Counted from the first letter of the stretch, positions 1 through 7,819 are shown. The stretch is DNA of 18,514 nucleotides from CAYGZL01 sp964354345 (GCA_964354345.1 CAYGZL010000063.1:1-18514); one strand, 5' to 3'. The notes: generated from the sequence alone by a model not told the origin. Numbers and translations: made by a program.

Positions 1-1
1 A

Positions 2-607
2 TACCGCATAGATAATTTCTTGATGTTGATGGCTGCCGATCCGACGCGCACCCTGGACTTCATGGAAGCCTGCACAACCATGTACCTGACTAACCTGGAA
101 AAGTACCTGACCGCCGTTGGTCCATACATTGATATCGTGCTATTCAACGATGATTTTGGAGCGCAAAACAGGTCGCTATTTTCATTGCGAATGTTCAGGG
201 ATCTGGTCCAGCCATACCATCACCGTTTATGGCAGCGCGCCAAAGCGTTAGCGCCAACGAAAATCATGTTGCACAGTTGCGGCAGTGTGCGCGAATTCAT
301 TCCCAGTTTCATCAAGATGGGTCTGGATACGCTGCAGCCGGTGCAAATTTCAGCACGTGGTATGGAAGCCACTGGGTTAAAGAAGGACTTTGGGCAGGAC
401 CTTACTTTCTGGGGTGGAGGTTGCGATACCCACCACATTTTGCCCAAGGCAACACCCGAGGAAGTCCGCCAGCATGTCAACCAGCAGGTGAGTATCTTTG
501 CCCCGGGGGGTGGATTTGTCTTCCAGCAAGTGCATAATATCATGGCCGACGTACCAGCCGCTAATATCGTTGCCATGCTGGAGACCGTGCGTGATTATCG
601 AGAATAA
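2..607 (+). CDS. Uroporphyrinogen decarboxylase-like (corrinoid methyltransferase-type) protein, 5' truncated
   Basis: The frame is open to the left edge, so the N-terminal part (about 150 residues for this family) lies outside the window; the TTG at 20 is not a credible start. The visible part is the C-terminal half of a URO-D/MtaA/CmuA-type TIM barrel. It has a DIVLFNDDFG segment, then LHSCGSV, then FWGGGCDTHHILP and a TPEEV helix. The HxC (His codon at 272, Cys at 278) with a later Cys (codon at 422) fits the H-x-C-Xn-C zinc site of corrinoid-linked methyltransferases rather than true HemE, which lacks it. The family moves methyl groups between corrinoid proteins and a thiol or amine; the substrate here cannot be read. 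The stop is 3 bases before the next gene, so the two are probably cotranscribed and translationally coupled. Family assignment is good; methyltransferase activity is inferred. Confidence 0.85.
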   Translation, partial: YRIDNFLMLMAADPTRTLDFMEACTTMYLTNLEKYLTAVGPYIDIVLFNDDFGAQNRSLFSLRMFRDLVQPYHHRLWQRAKALAPTKIMLHSCGSVREFIPSFIKMGLDTLQPVQISARGMEATGLKKDFGQDLTFWGGGCDTHHILPKATPEEVRQHVNQQVSIFAPGGGFVFQQVHNIMADVPAANIVAMLETVRDYRE

Positions 608-610
608 AAA

Positions 611-1633
611 ATGCCCTATAGAGCTGTCGACCTGACCAAAGTAAAAACCTATCCACTTCCGCAGCGTGCTAACCGGGTGGCAGTGGATGATTTTATCTTG
701 CCCACCACTCCGCCCCCACCATACATTCACCCTGAGTTCGCCGAACTGGTCGAACGTCTGGCACAAGCAAGGGTGGCGGGCGCTCCGGTGATCTGGATGA
801 TCGGCGGGCATGTGATCAAGTGTGGTCTGGCGCCAGTCGTGATCGCCATGCTGGAGCGCGGCTGGATCACACACCTGGCCAGCAACGGCGCGGCGTCTAT
901 CCATGACTTCGAGATTGCCCTGCAAGGTCATACCAGCGAGGATGTGGCGCGTAGTCTTGAAAATGGCAGCTTCGGCATGGCAGAAGAAACTGGGGCCTTG
1001 ATGAACAAGGCAATCTGCCAGGGTGCGATCGAGGGGCTGGGAATGGGGGAAGCTCTGGGACGCATGATCGCCGGGCAGTCTACTTCCGATGAGCGCTTCC
1101 CATTCCGTGAATATAGCCTGCTCTACCACACCTACCGCCTCGGATTACCCTACACGGTGCATGTTGCCATTGGTACCGACATCATCCACCAGCACCCCCA
1201 GGTGGATTTCTCCGCCACTGGTTGGACCACTGGTCAAGATTTTAAAATCTTTACCGCTTCAGTGTGTGAACTGGCGGGTGGGGTATTTTGCAACTTCGGC
1301 TCAGCCGTGATCGGTCCGGAGGTGTTCCTTAAAGCGCTTTCGATTGCACGCAACCTGGGTAATCCATTGCGTGTCTTCACCACGGCCAACTTTGATTTGA
1401 TCGCCTTGCGCGGCGATTACCGCCAACCGGTCGACGACGCTGATCCCGAGTATTATTACCGGCCGCGTAAAAACATCGTTAACCGTCCTGTGCTTTTGGG
1501 TGGCCGCGGATTCCACATCACCGGTGATCACCGCCAGACCATCCCCAATCTGTATCACCAGCTTCTTGCTCGTTTGGGAGATATTCATTTACCTCCAGCT
1601 CCGAATCGAAGAAGCGATGCTGGGGGAACTTAA
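611..1633 (+). CDS. Conserved protein of unknown function, Rossmann-like, perhaps distantly deoxyhypusine-synthase-like
   Basis: I do not recognise a named function. The 340-residue soluble protein has no signal peptide or membrane segment. Strongly motif-like stretches are IWMIGGHVIKCGL (61-73), HLASNGAASIHDFE (88-101), a GHTSED turn (106-111), NFGSAVIGPEVFLKAL (228-243), a YYYRP segment (281-285) and FHITGDHRQTIP (301-312). The pattern of strand, Gly-rich turn, helix, then a strand ending in an Asn-Gly-Ala turn suggests a dinucleotide-type Rossmann fold. The spacing resembles the NAD-binding core of deoxyhypusine synthase, but the catalytic-lysine segment of that enzyme is not evident, so this is only a fold guess. 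It starts 3 bases after the upstream stop with a poor Shine-Dalgarno sequence, and the kinase follows after 24 bases. The tail after about residue 325 is polar and probably disordered. Confidence 0.8.
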   Translation: MPYRAVDLTKVKTYPLPQRANRVAVDDFILPTTPPPPYIHPEFAELVERLAQARVAGAPVIWMIGGHVIKCGLAPVVIAMLERGWITHLASNGAASIHDFEIALQGHTSEDVARSLENGSFGMAEETGALMNKAICQGAIEGLGMGEALGRMIAGQSTSDERFPFREYSLLYHTYRLGLPYTVHVAIGTDIIHQHPQVDFSATGWTTGQDFKIFTASVCELAGGVFCNFGSAVIGPEVFLKALSIARNLGNPLRVFTTANFDLIALRGDYRQPVDDADPEYYYRPRKNIVNRPVLLGGRGFHITGDHRQTIPNLYHQLLARLGDIHLPPAPNRRSDAGGT

Positions 1634-1657
1634 CCCAATGGCGTTAAGAAACAAAGT

Positions 1658-2719
1658 ATGGATTTAACCCGGTCTCGACTCGATCAACTGTTGAATGACT
1701 TCACCCGGTTGCGCATCGGCGTGTTAGGCGACTTCACGTTGGATGGCTACTGGACCGTTGATATGCAGCGTGCGACGCTCTCGCGAGAGACACCGCTGTT
1801 CAATCGACCAGTAGTGGCGGAGCGCTACTCGCCCGGCGGCGCAGCTAACGTCGCCTGGAACGTGGCTGCGTTGGGTGTTGGCGAGGTATGGACTTTTTCT
1901 GCCCTGGGAGATGACTGGCGTGGTCAGATTCTTCTCCGTCTACTGCTCGATTTGGGTATCGAAGAGAATGGCCTCATTCAAACTGCGGACTGGCAGACGC
2001 CATTCTTCGGTAAGGTGCTGTTAAGCGGTTACCACTCACAGCAGGAGGACGCCCGTCTGGACTTCGTTAACTCTCGACCGCTTTCGTACGTGGCTGAATC
2101 TGCCCTGGTTGAACGGATCGATACCGCTCTACCCGGATTGGATGCATTGATAATTGCCGATTACCAGGTGAATGGCGTTGTCACACCCCGCCTGGTCCAG
2201 GAGCTTAACCAGTTGGTCGTCAGCCACCCGCAAATCCTGTTTCTGGTTGATTCGAGAGAGAACCTCGGCCAGTTTCATGGCATGGCAGTCAAGCCAAACG
2301 AGATCGAAGCAGCGCGCTTGCTCTTTCCTGGGCGTGATCTGTCCTCTCTGACCGAGACGGATTACCAGCAGGCCGTCCAACGCCTGGCTGAACAGACTGG
2401 TCGATCAGCCTACCTGACTATGGGAGCGCAAGGTTGCCTGATCTATGACCTGGCAGAAGGTGGATTGTTCCAGATTCCCGCTGTGGATGTTCCGCCACCC
2501 ATTGACCCGGTTGGCGCAGGCGACACCTTTCTTGCCAGCCTGGCTGCTGCGCTGGCTGCTGGGGCTTTTCCGCAGGAAGCCGCCCAGTTAGCCACGCTGT
2601 CTGCCGCGGTGACGATTCGCAAACTGGGGATTACTGGTGCAGCGACGCCGCAAGAGATCCGGACCATCGCGGAGCTTACCCCCGATCCCTCTCTATTGCG
2701 TAGAGAGGGGGAAGGATGA
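1658..2719 (+). CDS. PfkB-family sugar kinase, HldE/RfaE N-domain-like
   Basis: A cytosolic ribokinase-fold kinase of 353 residues. Visible features are the LRIGVLGDFTLDGYW start of the first strand (18-32), the substrate-side GGAANVA glycine motif (60-66), KPNEIEA (212-218) and the anion-hole/catalytic motif DPVGAGDTF (283-291) with D289 as catalytic base. 'GDFTLDGYW' and 'GGAANVA' are closest to the kinase domain of HldE (D-glycero-beta-D-manno-heptose-7-phosphate kinase). There is no C-terminal nucleotidyltransferase domain, so it is a stand-alone kinase like HldA. The sugar is not provable: heptose-7-phosphate is the first guess, and other phosphosugars are possible. The last residues (TPDPSLLRREGEG) are not part of the fold; they are translated from an inverted repeat. 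The stop overlaps the next start as ATGA. Confidence 0.88.
   Translation: MDLTRSRLDQLLNDFTRLRIGVLGDFTLDGYWTVDMQRATLSRETPLFNRPVVAERYSPGGAANVAWNVAALGVGEVWTFSALGDDWRGQILLRLLLDLGIEENGLIQTADWQTPFFGKVLLSGYHSQQEDARLDFVNSRPLSYVAESALVERIDTALPGLDALIIADYQVNGVVTPRLVQELNQLVVSHPQILFLVDSRENLGQFHGMAVKPNEIEAARLLFPGRDLSSLTETDYQQAVQRLAEQTGRSAYLTMGAQGCLIYDLAEGGLFQIPAVDVPPPIDPVGAGDTFLASLAAALAAGAFPQEAAQLATLSAAVTIRKLGITGAATPQEIRTIAELTPDPSLLRREGEG
2687..2709 (+). repeat. Inverted repeat (9-bp stem, 5-nt loop) in the 3' end of the kinase gene, leading into the next RBS
   Basis: CCCTCTCTA (2687-2695) and TAGAGAGGG (2701-2709) are perfect reverse complements around the loop TTGCG. The right arm runs into GGAAGG before the ATG at 2716, so the stem would hide the likely ribosome-binding site of the phosphatase gene. 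It is translated as the PSLLRREG tail of the kinase. It resembles the short dispersed palindromes seen in many bacterial genomes that give C-terminal tails of this kind. Dispersal elsewhere in this genome is inferred. Confidence 0.75.
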
Positions 2720-3537
2720 GTCTTGACCTGAGGGTGTTAAACTCCGCTGCACTGAGTCGCCTGGGGCGGCTTCGCCACGTGTTGTTCGATATCGATGGCA
2801 CGCTCTCTACCCTGCGCCAGGGATGGGAAGAGACGATGATCCCGGTCATGCTGGATGCGATCGGGGGCGGTAAATCGCTCCCGCCGGAGATTGAAGTCAT
2901 GGTTCGAGCCTATGTGGATCGCTCGACGGGGATCCTGACCATTCGCCAGATGGAGTGGCTGGCCGAGGCAGTGCAGCGGTTTGGGTTTACTGGACCAGCC
3001 TTAACACCGGTGCAATATAAGGCGATCTACTTACAACGCTTAATGGTGGATGTACAACAGCGGATTGACCATGTTGCCCGGGGTGCTAAGAGCGCTGACC
3101 AATATCTAATCGCAGGCAGCCGGGCTTTTATCCAGAGACTGGTTGAGGTCGGTTTGACGCTTTACCTGGCCAGCGGCACCGATCACACGGATGTGGTACA
3201 CGAGGCGGAGGTATTAGGCATTTATCCCTGTTTCAAGGGTGGTGCGTATGGAGCCTTGGACGCCAGCGAGATAAACGATAAAGGGCAGATCATTGCTCGG
3301 ATTCTTTCGGAGCATCGCCTGTCTGGTGCAGAGTTGCTGGTGGTGGGTGATGGTCCCCTGGAGATCCACGAGGGACGCCAGCATGGTGCGATCACACTGG
3401 GTATGGCCACGGATGAGATAGCACGCTCAGGTTGGAATCTCCGTAAGGTCGAACGGCTTTCTCAAGCCGGCAGTGATTTCCTGATTCCGGATTTCAGCCA
3501 GACGGATGAGTTACTCAGGTTCTTCTTTATTATCTAA
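2716..3537 (+). CDS. HAD-superfamily phosphatase
   Basis: A 273-residue haloacid-dehalogenase-type hydrolase, probably a small-molecule phosphatase. Motif I is DIDGT (25-29), with D25 as nucleophile and D27 as acid/base. Residues of about 35-130 form a large helical C1 cap. Motif II is LASGT (151-155). Motif III is K189 in INDKG, and motif IV is VVGDGPLEI (209-217), with D212 and E216 as Mg ligands (E replaces the commoner second Asp). The cap placement is that of phosphoglycolate-phosphatase-like HADs; it does not look like classical cap-less GmhB. The start is coupled to the kinase by an ATGA overlap, and a G-rich site just upstream lies in the right arm of a hairpin. It may dephosphorylate the product of the adjacent kinase pathway, which is inference. 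Its last 27 bases overlap the convergent gene. Confidence 0.88.
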   Translation: MSLDLRVLNSAALSRLGRLRHVLFDIDGTLSTLRQGWEETMIPVMLDAIGGGKSLPPEIEVMVRAYVDRSTGILTIRQMEWLAEAVQRFGFTGPALTPVQYKAIYLQRLMVDVQQRIDHVARGAKSADQYLIAGSRAFIQRLVEVGLTLYLASGTDHTDVVHEAEVLGIYPCFKGGAYGALDASEINDKGQIIARILSEHRLSGAELLVVGDGPLEIHEGRQHGAITLGMATDEIARSGWNLRKVERLSQAGSDFLIPDFSQTDELLRFFFII

Positions 3538-4014
3538 CCACGCGCTGATGCGCCATATCCCGATTACGGTGACCAAAGAGAAGAAGAAGGTCCACCCAAA
3601 CGAAATATGAAGCTGGATCAGCATAGCCAGTCCACTCAGCGCCAATCCACCGGCGACCAGCATGAACACCCAGCGCAGGTGGCTGTGTTCCAATGTCTGT
3701 TGATCATCACCAGGTAAAGCATGCTCCAGGCGGTGGGTGAAATCCACCAGGTCCCAGGCCAATAATGCGGTTGCTGAGCCAACCAGTAATCCGGGTGCTG
3801 GTAACTTTAGCCATAAACCAGCTGCAACGCTGCCCACCGCGGCCAGCAGACCCAGAGGAGAAGACCAACGCCAACGCATTCCATTTGCCCACAACCAGGC
3901 AAGCCCCATGCACGCCGTTATTCCTGCTCCAACCAGTTCGTGACCTGACACATACGTTCCGGTTAATACCAGGCAGCTCAATGCAATGCAGATGAAGGTT
4001 AAGGCGCGACTCAT
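3511..4014 (-). CDS. Small polytopic membrane protein with His-rich loop, function unknown
   Basis: The 167-residue protein starts at the ATG at 4014 (MSRALTF), whose first bases overlap the DUF58 stop as ATGA; the open frame extends upstream but only inside DUF58. It has about five hydrophobic segments, near residues 5-22, 26-43, 54-69, 74-90 and two adjacent ones at 116-133 and 138-157. Between segments 4 and 5 is a charged loop with four histidines (H94, H98, H110, H112), including THRLEH and LEHSH. That could bind metal or simply be polar. I do not recognise the family. It is the last gene of the MoxR-DUF58 operon, a position often held by an uncharacterised membrane partner. The 3' end overlaps the HAD gene on the other strand by 27 bases. 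Confidence 0.75.
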   Translation of the reverse strand: MSRALTFICIALSCLVLTGTYVSGHELVGAGITACMGLAWLWANGMRWRWSSPLGLLAAVGSVAAGLWLKLPAPGLLVGSATALLAWDLVDFTHRLEHALPGDDQQTLEHSHLRWVFMLVAGGLALSGLAMLIQLHISFGWTFFFSLVTVIGIWRISAWLDNKEEPE

Positions 4015-5297
4015 GCCAACCCTTCGATGGCGCGCAGCCAGGTTGGTGGGCGTCCCAGGGCGCTTTGTAAAGCAATGTCCAGGCGCTGGGTGACCTGCCA
4101 ATTCACCACCTGGATCCCGGTATGGCGCAGGCGTTGCAACATTAACTCACGTTCCATCTGCACGACCCGGCGCGCCTGGCGCGTGGAGAGTGTCTGAGGT
4201 AATATTTCAGCTTCAAACGCCACCGGATCCGGGCTGATCAAGATCACTGGATGACCGCGCGCTCGTAGTTTGACTAACATATCCACATCGTCGGATACTA
4301 ATGGGCTGACCAGGACGATCTGGCTTTGAGCAGGAAACAGACGCGTGGGGATATGGTCCAGGTCGGCGAAGATCTGGCTCTCTCCCGGCTGAGCCTGTCC
4401 TAACGCCTGTAAAATCCGTTCGCGCTGCAGCTTGCCGTACCCTGGCAGGGTCCAATGGAGATATCGGGCGTAAAGCAACATCCCTACCCGGTTACCCTGG
4501 TTCAGGAAAGCCTCGGCCAGGGTAGCCGCAGCCAGGACCGAATGCTCGAACAGCGAGTGCTTCCCAGGAAAAAGATTGACGCGTTGCCGGCCGTCCAGCA
4601 CAATACCGATGTCTGCCACTCGCTCTTGTTCGAATTCGTTGGAGAATAACGCAGTGGGTTGACGGGCGCTGGCGCGCCAGTTTATCCAATGCGGTGGGTC
4701 GCCCTCCTGGTATTCGCGCACACCATAGAAATCCACCCCGGAACCGCCGACGCTGGCCGGGATGGTTCCGGAATAAACGCGCGTTCGCCGTGGGCGGATG
4801 GCGATATTCTTCAAAGGGATGATCGGCGGAACAATTAATATATGACCGGGAACCGGGAGAGTCATTTTTACCCCGGTGAGTCCCAGGGGCTCACGCGCAT
4901 TGATAGATACAGTTTGAAATGCATAAGATCCGCGCTTCCCCTGCACGGTATAGTCCCAATGCTGAATTTGGCCAGCTTTCAACCGTACCAGACGGCAAGG
5001 GATTCCGGAGTGAACCGTAAGCCCTTCAGGAACCAGATCGTTGAGCAGCACCTCCTCCAGAGCGACACCCCGGTTGGTTACTGTCAGGCTGACCTGGACA
5101 GGTTTGTCAGGGTCGGTTAGTTCGTTGCTCAGGTTGCGTGTAATTTCCAACCGGACCACCCCCGGACGTCGAAGGAGGCTGCCAGCCAGGTAGACTGCAT
5201 ATGGCAAGGCGAATGCTAGCCACTCGCCGCGCCGGGTGAGTAAGCCGAACACGAGTAAGGTGAAGAGAATCAGGCTCAGGATAAAAAGACGGCGCAT
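4011..5297 (-). CDS. DUF58-domain membrane-anchored protein (MoxR partner)
   Basis: The 428-residue protein starts at the ATG at 5297, one base after the MoxR stop, a typical coupled restart. An upstream ATG at 5348 would lie inside MoxR and is less likely. Two hydrophobic segments (about 4-20 and 25-42) anchor it. A beta-rich conserved-repeat-like extracellular or periplasmic segment (about 47-150, with LTVTNRGVALEEV) follows. The DUF58 signature GVREYQEGDPPHWINWRAS lies at 192-210, and a vWA-like strand, DIGIVLDGR, at 229-237. DUF58 proteins are encoded next to MoxR AAA+ ATPases and are thought to act with them in assembling or activating envelope or metal-dependent complexes. No enzymatic role is established. 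Followed by the small membrane protein through an ATGA overlap. Confidence 0.93.
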   Translation of the reverse strand: MRRLFILSLILFTLLVFGLLTRRGEWLAFALPYAVYLAGSLLRRPGVVRLEITRNLSNELTDPDKPVQVSLTVTNRGVALEEVLLNDLVPEGLTVHSGIPCRLVRLKAGQIQHWDYTVQGKRGSYAFQTVSINAREPLGLTGVKMTLPVPGHILIVPPIIPLKNIAIRPRRTRVYSGTIPASVGGSGVDFYGVREYQEGDPPHWINWRASARQPTALFSNEFEQERVADIGIVLDGRQRVNLFPGKHSLFEHSVLAAATLAEAFLNQGNRVGMLLYARYLHWTLPGYGKLQRERILQALGQAQPGESQIFADLDHIPTRLFPAQSQIVLVSPLVSDDVDMLVKLRARGHPVILISPDPVAFEAEILPQTLSTRQARRVVQMERELMLQRLRHTGIQVVNWQVTQRLDIALQSALGRPPTWLRAIEGLA

Positions 5298-5298
5298 C

Positions 5299-6255
5299 TC
5301 AGTCCAGGACTGGTACGGGTACTTTGGCGAATATTTCAGCGATGACATCCCCCGTCACATGGCGGGTCATCCAGTGTTCCGGTTGTAAGATCAGGCGGTG
5401 ACTTAAGATCGGCGTGGCGAAGCGCTTAATGTCATCCGGGAGGATGTATTCGCGCCCATCTACTGCAGCGCGGGCGCGCGCCATTTTCAAGAAGGCGAGT
5501 GAGCCGCGCGGGCTGGCGCCAACGGCTACCCGGCGATCTTTGCGCGTGGCCTGTACCAGGTTGGCAATGTAGGTTTCCAGATCATCGTGGACATGAACTG
5601 ACTCGACCGCCTGGCGCATCTCCAGGATCTGCGCCGCGTTGCTCACCTGGCGCAGCTCAATCTCATCCTGTTGACGCTCCCGCCGCCGGCGCATGATCTC
5701 CTTTTCCTCCGCCACATTTGGGTAGCCTACAGTAACTTTCAGCATGAAGCGATCGAGTTGGGCTTCGGGAAGGGGAAAGGTGCCTTCATACTCAATCGGA
5801 TTTTGAGTCGCCATCACCAGGAACGGCTCCGGTAGCAGCAGGGTTGTGTTTTCCAGCGTGACTTGCTTCTCTTGCATGGCTTCTAGCAACGCTGATTGGG
5901 TCTTGGGGGAGGCGCGGTTGATCTCGTCAGCCAGGATGATATTGGCGAACACCGGTCCCTTCCGCAACTCGAAACGGTTTTCGGTGCGATTGTAAATGTA
6001 GCTGCCGGTGATGTCGCTGGGGAGCAGGTCGGGTGTGAACTGGATGCGTTTGAAATCCAGTCCTAACGCAGCCGCAAAGCTGCGTGCGATCAATGTCTTC
6101 CCCAGGCCAGGATAATCTTCCAATAAAACATGCCCGCCCGCCAGCACGGCTGCCATGATCATTTCGAGCAAATCGTGTTTTCCGACCACGGCGCGCTCTA
6201 CTTCAGCGATCACTGCCGCGCTGGCGCGGGATACTTCATGCACATCAACGCTCAT
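5299..6255 (-). CDS. MoxR-family AAA+ ATPase
   Basis: The 318-residue cytosolic ATPase has Walker A in EDYPGLGKT (46-54, K53), Walker B in ILADEINRAS (108-117, D111/E112), a sensor-1-like MATQNPIEYEG segment and the helical lid in the C-terminal third with RRVAVGASPRGSLAF and a DDIKRFATPILSHR segment. This is the complete MoxR (AAA_3 plus lid) architecture at normal length. MoxR proteins are chaperone-like ATPases that mature partner complexes, usually with a DUF58/vWA protein from the same operon, as here. The start at 6255 overlaps the upstream gene by 11 bases, and the stop is one base from the DUF58 start, so stoichiometric coupled synthesis is likely. Confidence 0.95.
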   Translation of the reverse strand: MSVDVHEVSRASAAVIAEVERAVVGKHDLLEMIMAAVLAGGHVLLEDYPGLGKTLIARSFAAALGLDFKRIQFTPDLLPSDITGSYIYNRTENRFELRKGPVFANIILADEINRASPKTQSALLEAMQEKQVTLENTTLLLPEPFLVMATQNPIEYEGTFPLPEAQLDRFMLKVTVGYPNVAEEKEIMRRRRERQQDEIELRQVSNAAQILEMRQAVESVHVHDDLETYIANLVQATRKDRRVAVGASPRGSLAFLKMARARAAVDGREYILPDDIKRFATPILSHRLILQPEHWMTRHVTGDVIAEIFAKVPVPVLD

Positions 6256-6853
6256 TGTGTCTCTCCATCTGGTTTTCCAGGAATTCGATCACCTGGTTTA
6301 GGTTAATCGCGAATGGGGGTTCAGGTTTACGCAGAAAAAGGCGTCTGCGAGAGGGTTGGCTGAGTGAACGATCCAAACCGGCTTCCAGATAGGCTTGGAT
6401 GTCGAGCGGCACGCGCCATTCCGAATTTTGAAAACCACGGCGCATTGAGCGGGGTCGGAATTCTGTGTTCTGCTCACGCAGAGCCAGGATGGATTGTGCC
6501 AACTCGCCCAGGCGATTGGCGACCACCCACTGGAAATATGGCCCACGCTCGAGGTTCTGTAAATCTCTGGCCAGGCTTTCAACTGGTCCGAGATGAACAG
6601 GGATCATTATGGTTGAGCGAGCCGTGAAACGAAGGCAGCTTAGTAGTCCGATCAAGCTGATGAGCACCACGCAGGCTATCAGCAGCGCCCAGAAGACATT
6701 CTCCGGGACGGCGCTTAGTGACAATTGAAAGCGCCAGAACAGTTCGGCCAGGGGCAGCAGGATCATCTCCCCGATTAACGGTTTAAAAAGCCAGGCCAGC
6801 AGAGCTGTTGCGATCAGGAGCACCCCCAGAAGCAATCCGCGGTGAGAGGTCAT
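6245..6853 (-). CDS. Small two-helix membrane protein in MoxR operon, function unknown
   Basis: The start is taken at the ATG at 6853, overlapping the DUF4129 stop as ATGA; the frame extends upstream but only within that gene. The 202-residue protein has two strong hydrophobic segments (about 6-24 and 46-69), then a soluble, charged tail with a long helical region (VESLARDLQNLERGPYFQW) and Arg-rich stretches. I do not recognise a domain. It sits where many MoxR-DUF58-DUF4129 clusters carry a lineage-specific membrane gene, so a role in the same membrane complex is inferred. It overlaps the MoxR start by 11 bases. Confidence 0.75.
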   Translation of the reverse strand: MTSHRGLLLGVLLIATALLAWLFKPLIGEMILLPLAELFWRFQLSLSAVPENVFWALLIACVVLISLIGLLSCLRFTARSTIMIPVHLGPVESLARDLQNLERGPYFQWVVANRLGELAQSILALREQNTEFRPRSMRRGFQNSEWRVPLDIQAYLEAGLDRSLSQPSRRRLFLRKPEPPFAINLNQVIEFLENQMERHNER

Positions 6854-7734
6854 CGGCGACCTTCCAGGGCAGCCATGATGGCCGACAGACAATCAATCGC
6901 CTGGGTGGCTTCGACCGGGTTGGATTTGTGGCTGCCATACCGGGCTTTTTCGAACAGGCGGGTCAGGTTCTCCACCGGTCCGGCAGGCAGACCATCCCTT
7001 TCTAACGTGGCGATAAATTCGCGTGGCGTCATATTGGCATGCCGGTCGAGGCCCCGCCGTTGATGTGCAGCCGCGCTCATCCGCTGATAACACTGGATGA
7101 CGGTATCCTCCCAGCTCCGCCCGGCGGAGAGGTCGCTCAATGCGCTGCGTACGATCGCCTGCATCTCCTGGTGGGGGGCTTGCATCCAACGCCAAAGTCC
7201 ATACCCCGCCAGACCCACGAACAATACCACCAGGAAGCTGGTCAGGTAGCTGGCCCAGGCGGGCGGCGGAGGGGGATTGACGGCGAGAGGTGGGTTACCC
7301 GGCGCGGGTGTCATCTCCGGTAATATGGACATTGCAGTAGCCGGCGATCCAGCAGCTGGCGTGGCTGCTTCAGGCTGCCTGGTTGAAGAATAGTGACGCA
7401 TTACAATGATGAAAATCACCATATAAAACAGGATGATCCCGATGTGGCGCAGGAAAGGTTTCCGTTCTTTTGACGAGCTCAGAGCAATGATCAATGAGAT
7501 GATTCCGACTGAGAAAACTGCAACCAGGATTATCTTTAATAATAGCTCTGCATCAAACTCAGGATGGGGGGTGGGCAGCTGCGCACTTTTCGGTGTGGCG
7601 GTCAGGTAAACCTCGCCAGGATTCAACTCCAGGTTTGACAGGCTGGTCGCTAACAGGAACAGCGCCAGAAGCAGGATGAAGGCTGCGCCGATCTGTATCC
7701 CGTGTTTAACCTTTGGATTTGACCAGGCTCTCAT
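6850..7734 (-). CDS. DUF4129-domain membrane protein, first gene of the MoxR operon
   Basis: The 294-residue protein has hydrophobic segments near 13-31, 64-85, 94-112 and 164-182, with a Pro/Ala/Thr-rich linker (about 118-160, including VNPPPPPAWASY). The soluble C-terminal domain (about 188-290) matches the DUF4129 pattern: VIQCYQRMSAAAHQRRGL, then NMTPREF, then LTRLFEKARYG. DUF4129 proteins are commonly encoded with MoxR, DUF58 and transglutaminase-like membrane proteins. Here no transglutaminase gene is present in the cluster. It lies 85 bases from the acetyltransferase end, so the operon promoter should be in or just before that gap. A GGAGG lies 14 bases upstream of the ATG (7749-7753), farther than ideal; AAGAG closer in may serve. 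Confidence 0.88.
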   Translation of the reverse strand: MRAWSNPKVKHGIQIGAAFILLLALFLLATSLSNLELNPGEVYLTATPKSAQLPTPHPEFDAELLLKIILVAVFSVGIISLIIALSSSKERKPFLRHIGIILFYMVIFIIVMRHYSSTRQPEAATPAAGSPATAMSILPEMTPAPGNPPLAVNPPPPPAWASYLTSFLVVLFVGLAGYGLWRWMQAPHQEMQAIVRSALSDLSAGRSWEDTVIQCYQRMSAAAHQRRGLDRHANMTPREFIATLERDGLPAGPVENLTRLFEKARYGSHKSNPVEATQAIDCLSAIMAALEGRR

Positions 7735-7819
7735 ATTCTTCTACTCTTCCTCCGAGAAGCTCGAGCTACAAGGGAACAGCGTCCAATGGTTGGGAGGGAC
7801 TGCCAATGCCAGCTTCATT

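Noticed and set aside
2..607. True HemE (uroporphyrinogen decarboxylase)
   Set aside because: The HxC and later Cys of the methyltransferase branch are present and no heme gene is adjacent.
377..1129. 250-residue open frame on the minus strand
   Set aside because: Antisense to two well-supported genes; the composition is rich in His, Cys and Trp and it shows no motif or start signal.
5298..5348. Earlier DUF58 start (MSSLKYSP...)
   Set aside because: It would overlap the end of MoxR by about 50 bases; the ATG one base after the MoxR stop begins directly at the membrane segment.
7758..7767. 10-bp palindrome AGCTCGAGCT before the DUF4129 gene
   Set aside because: It could be an operator but is short, single and without a nearby regulator; chance is sufficient.
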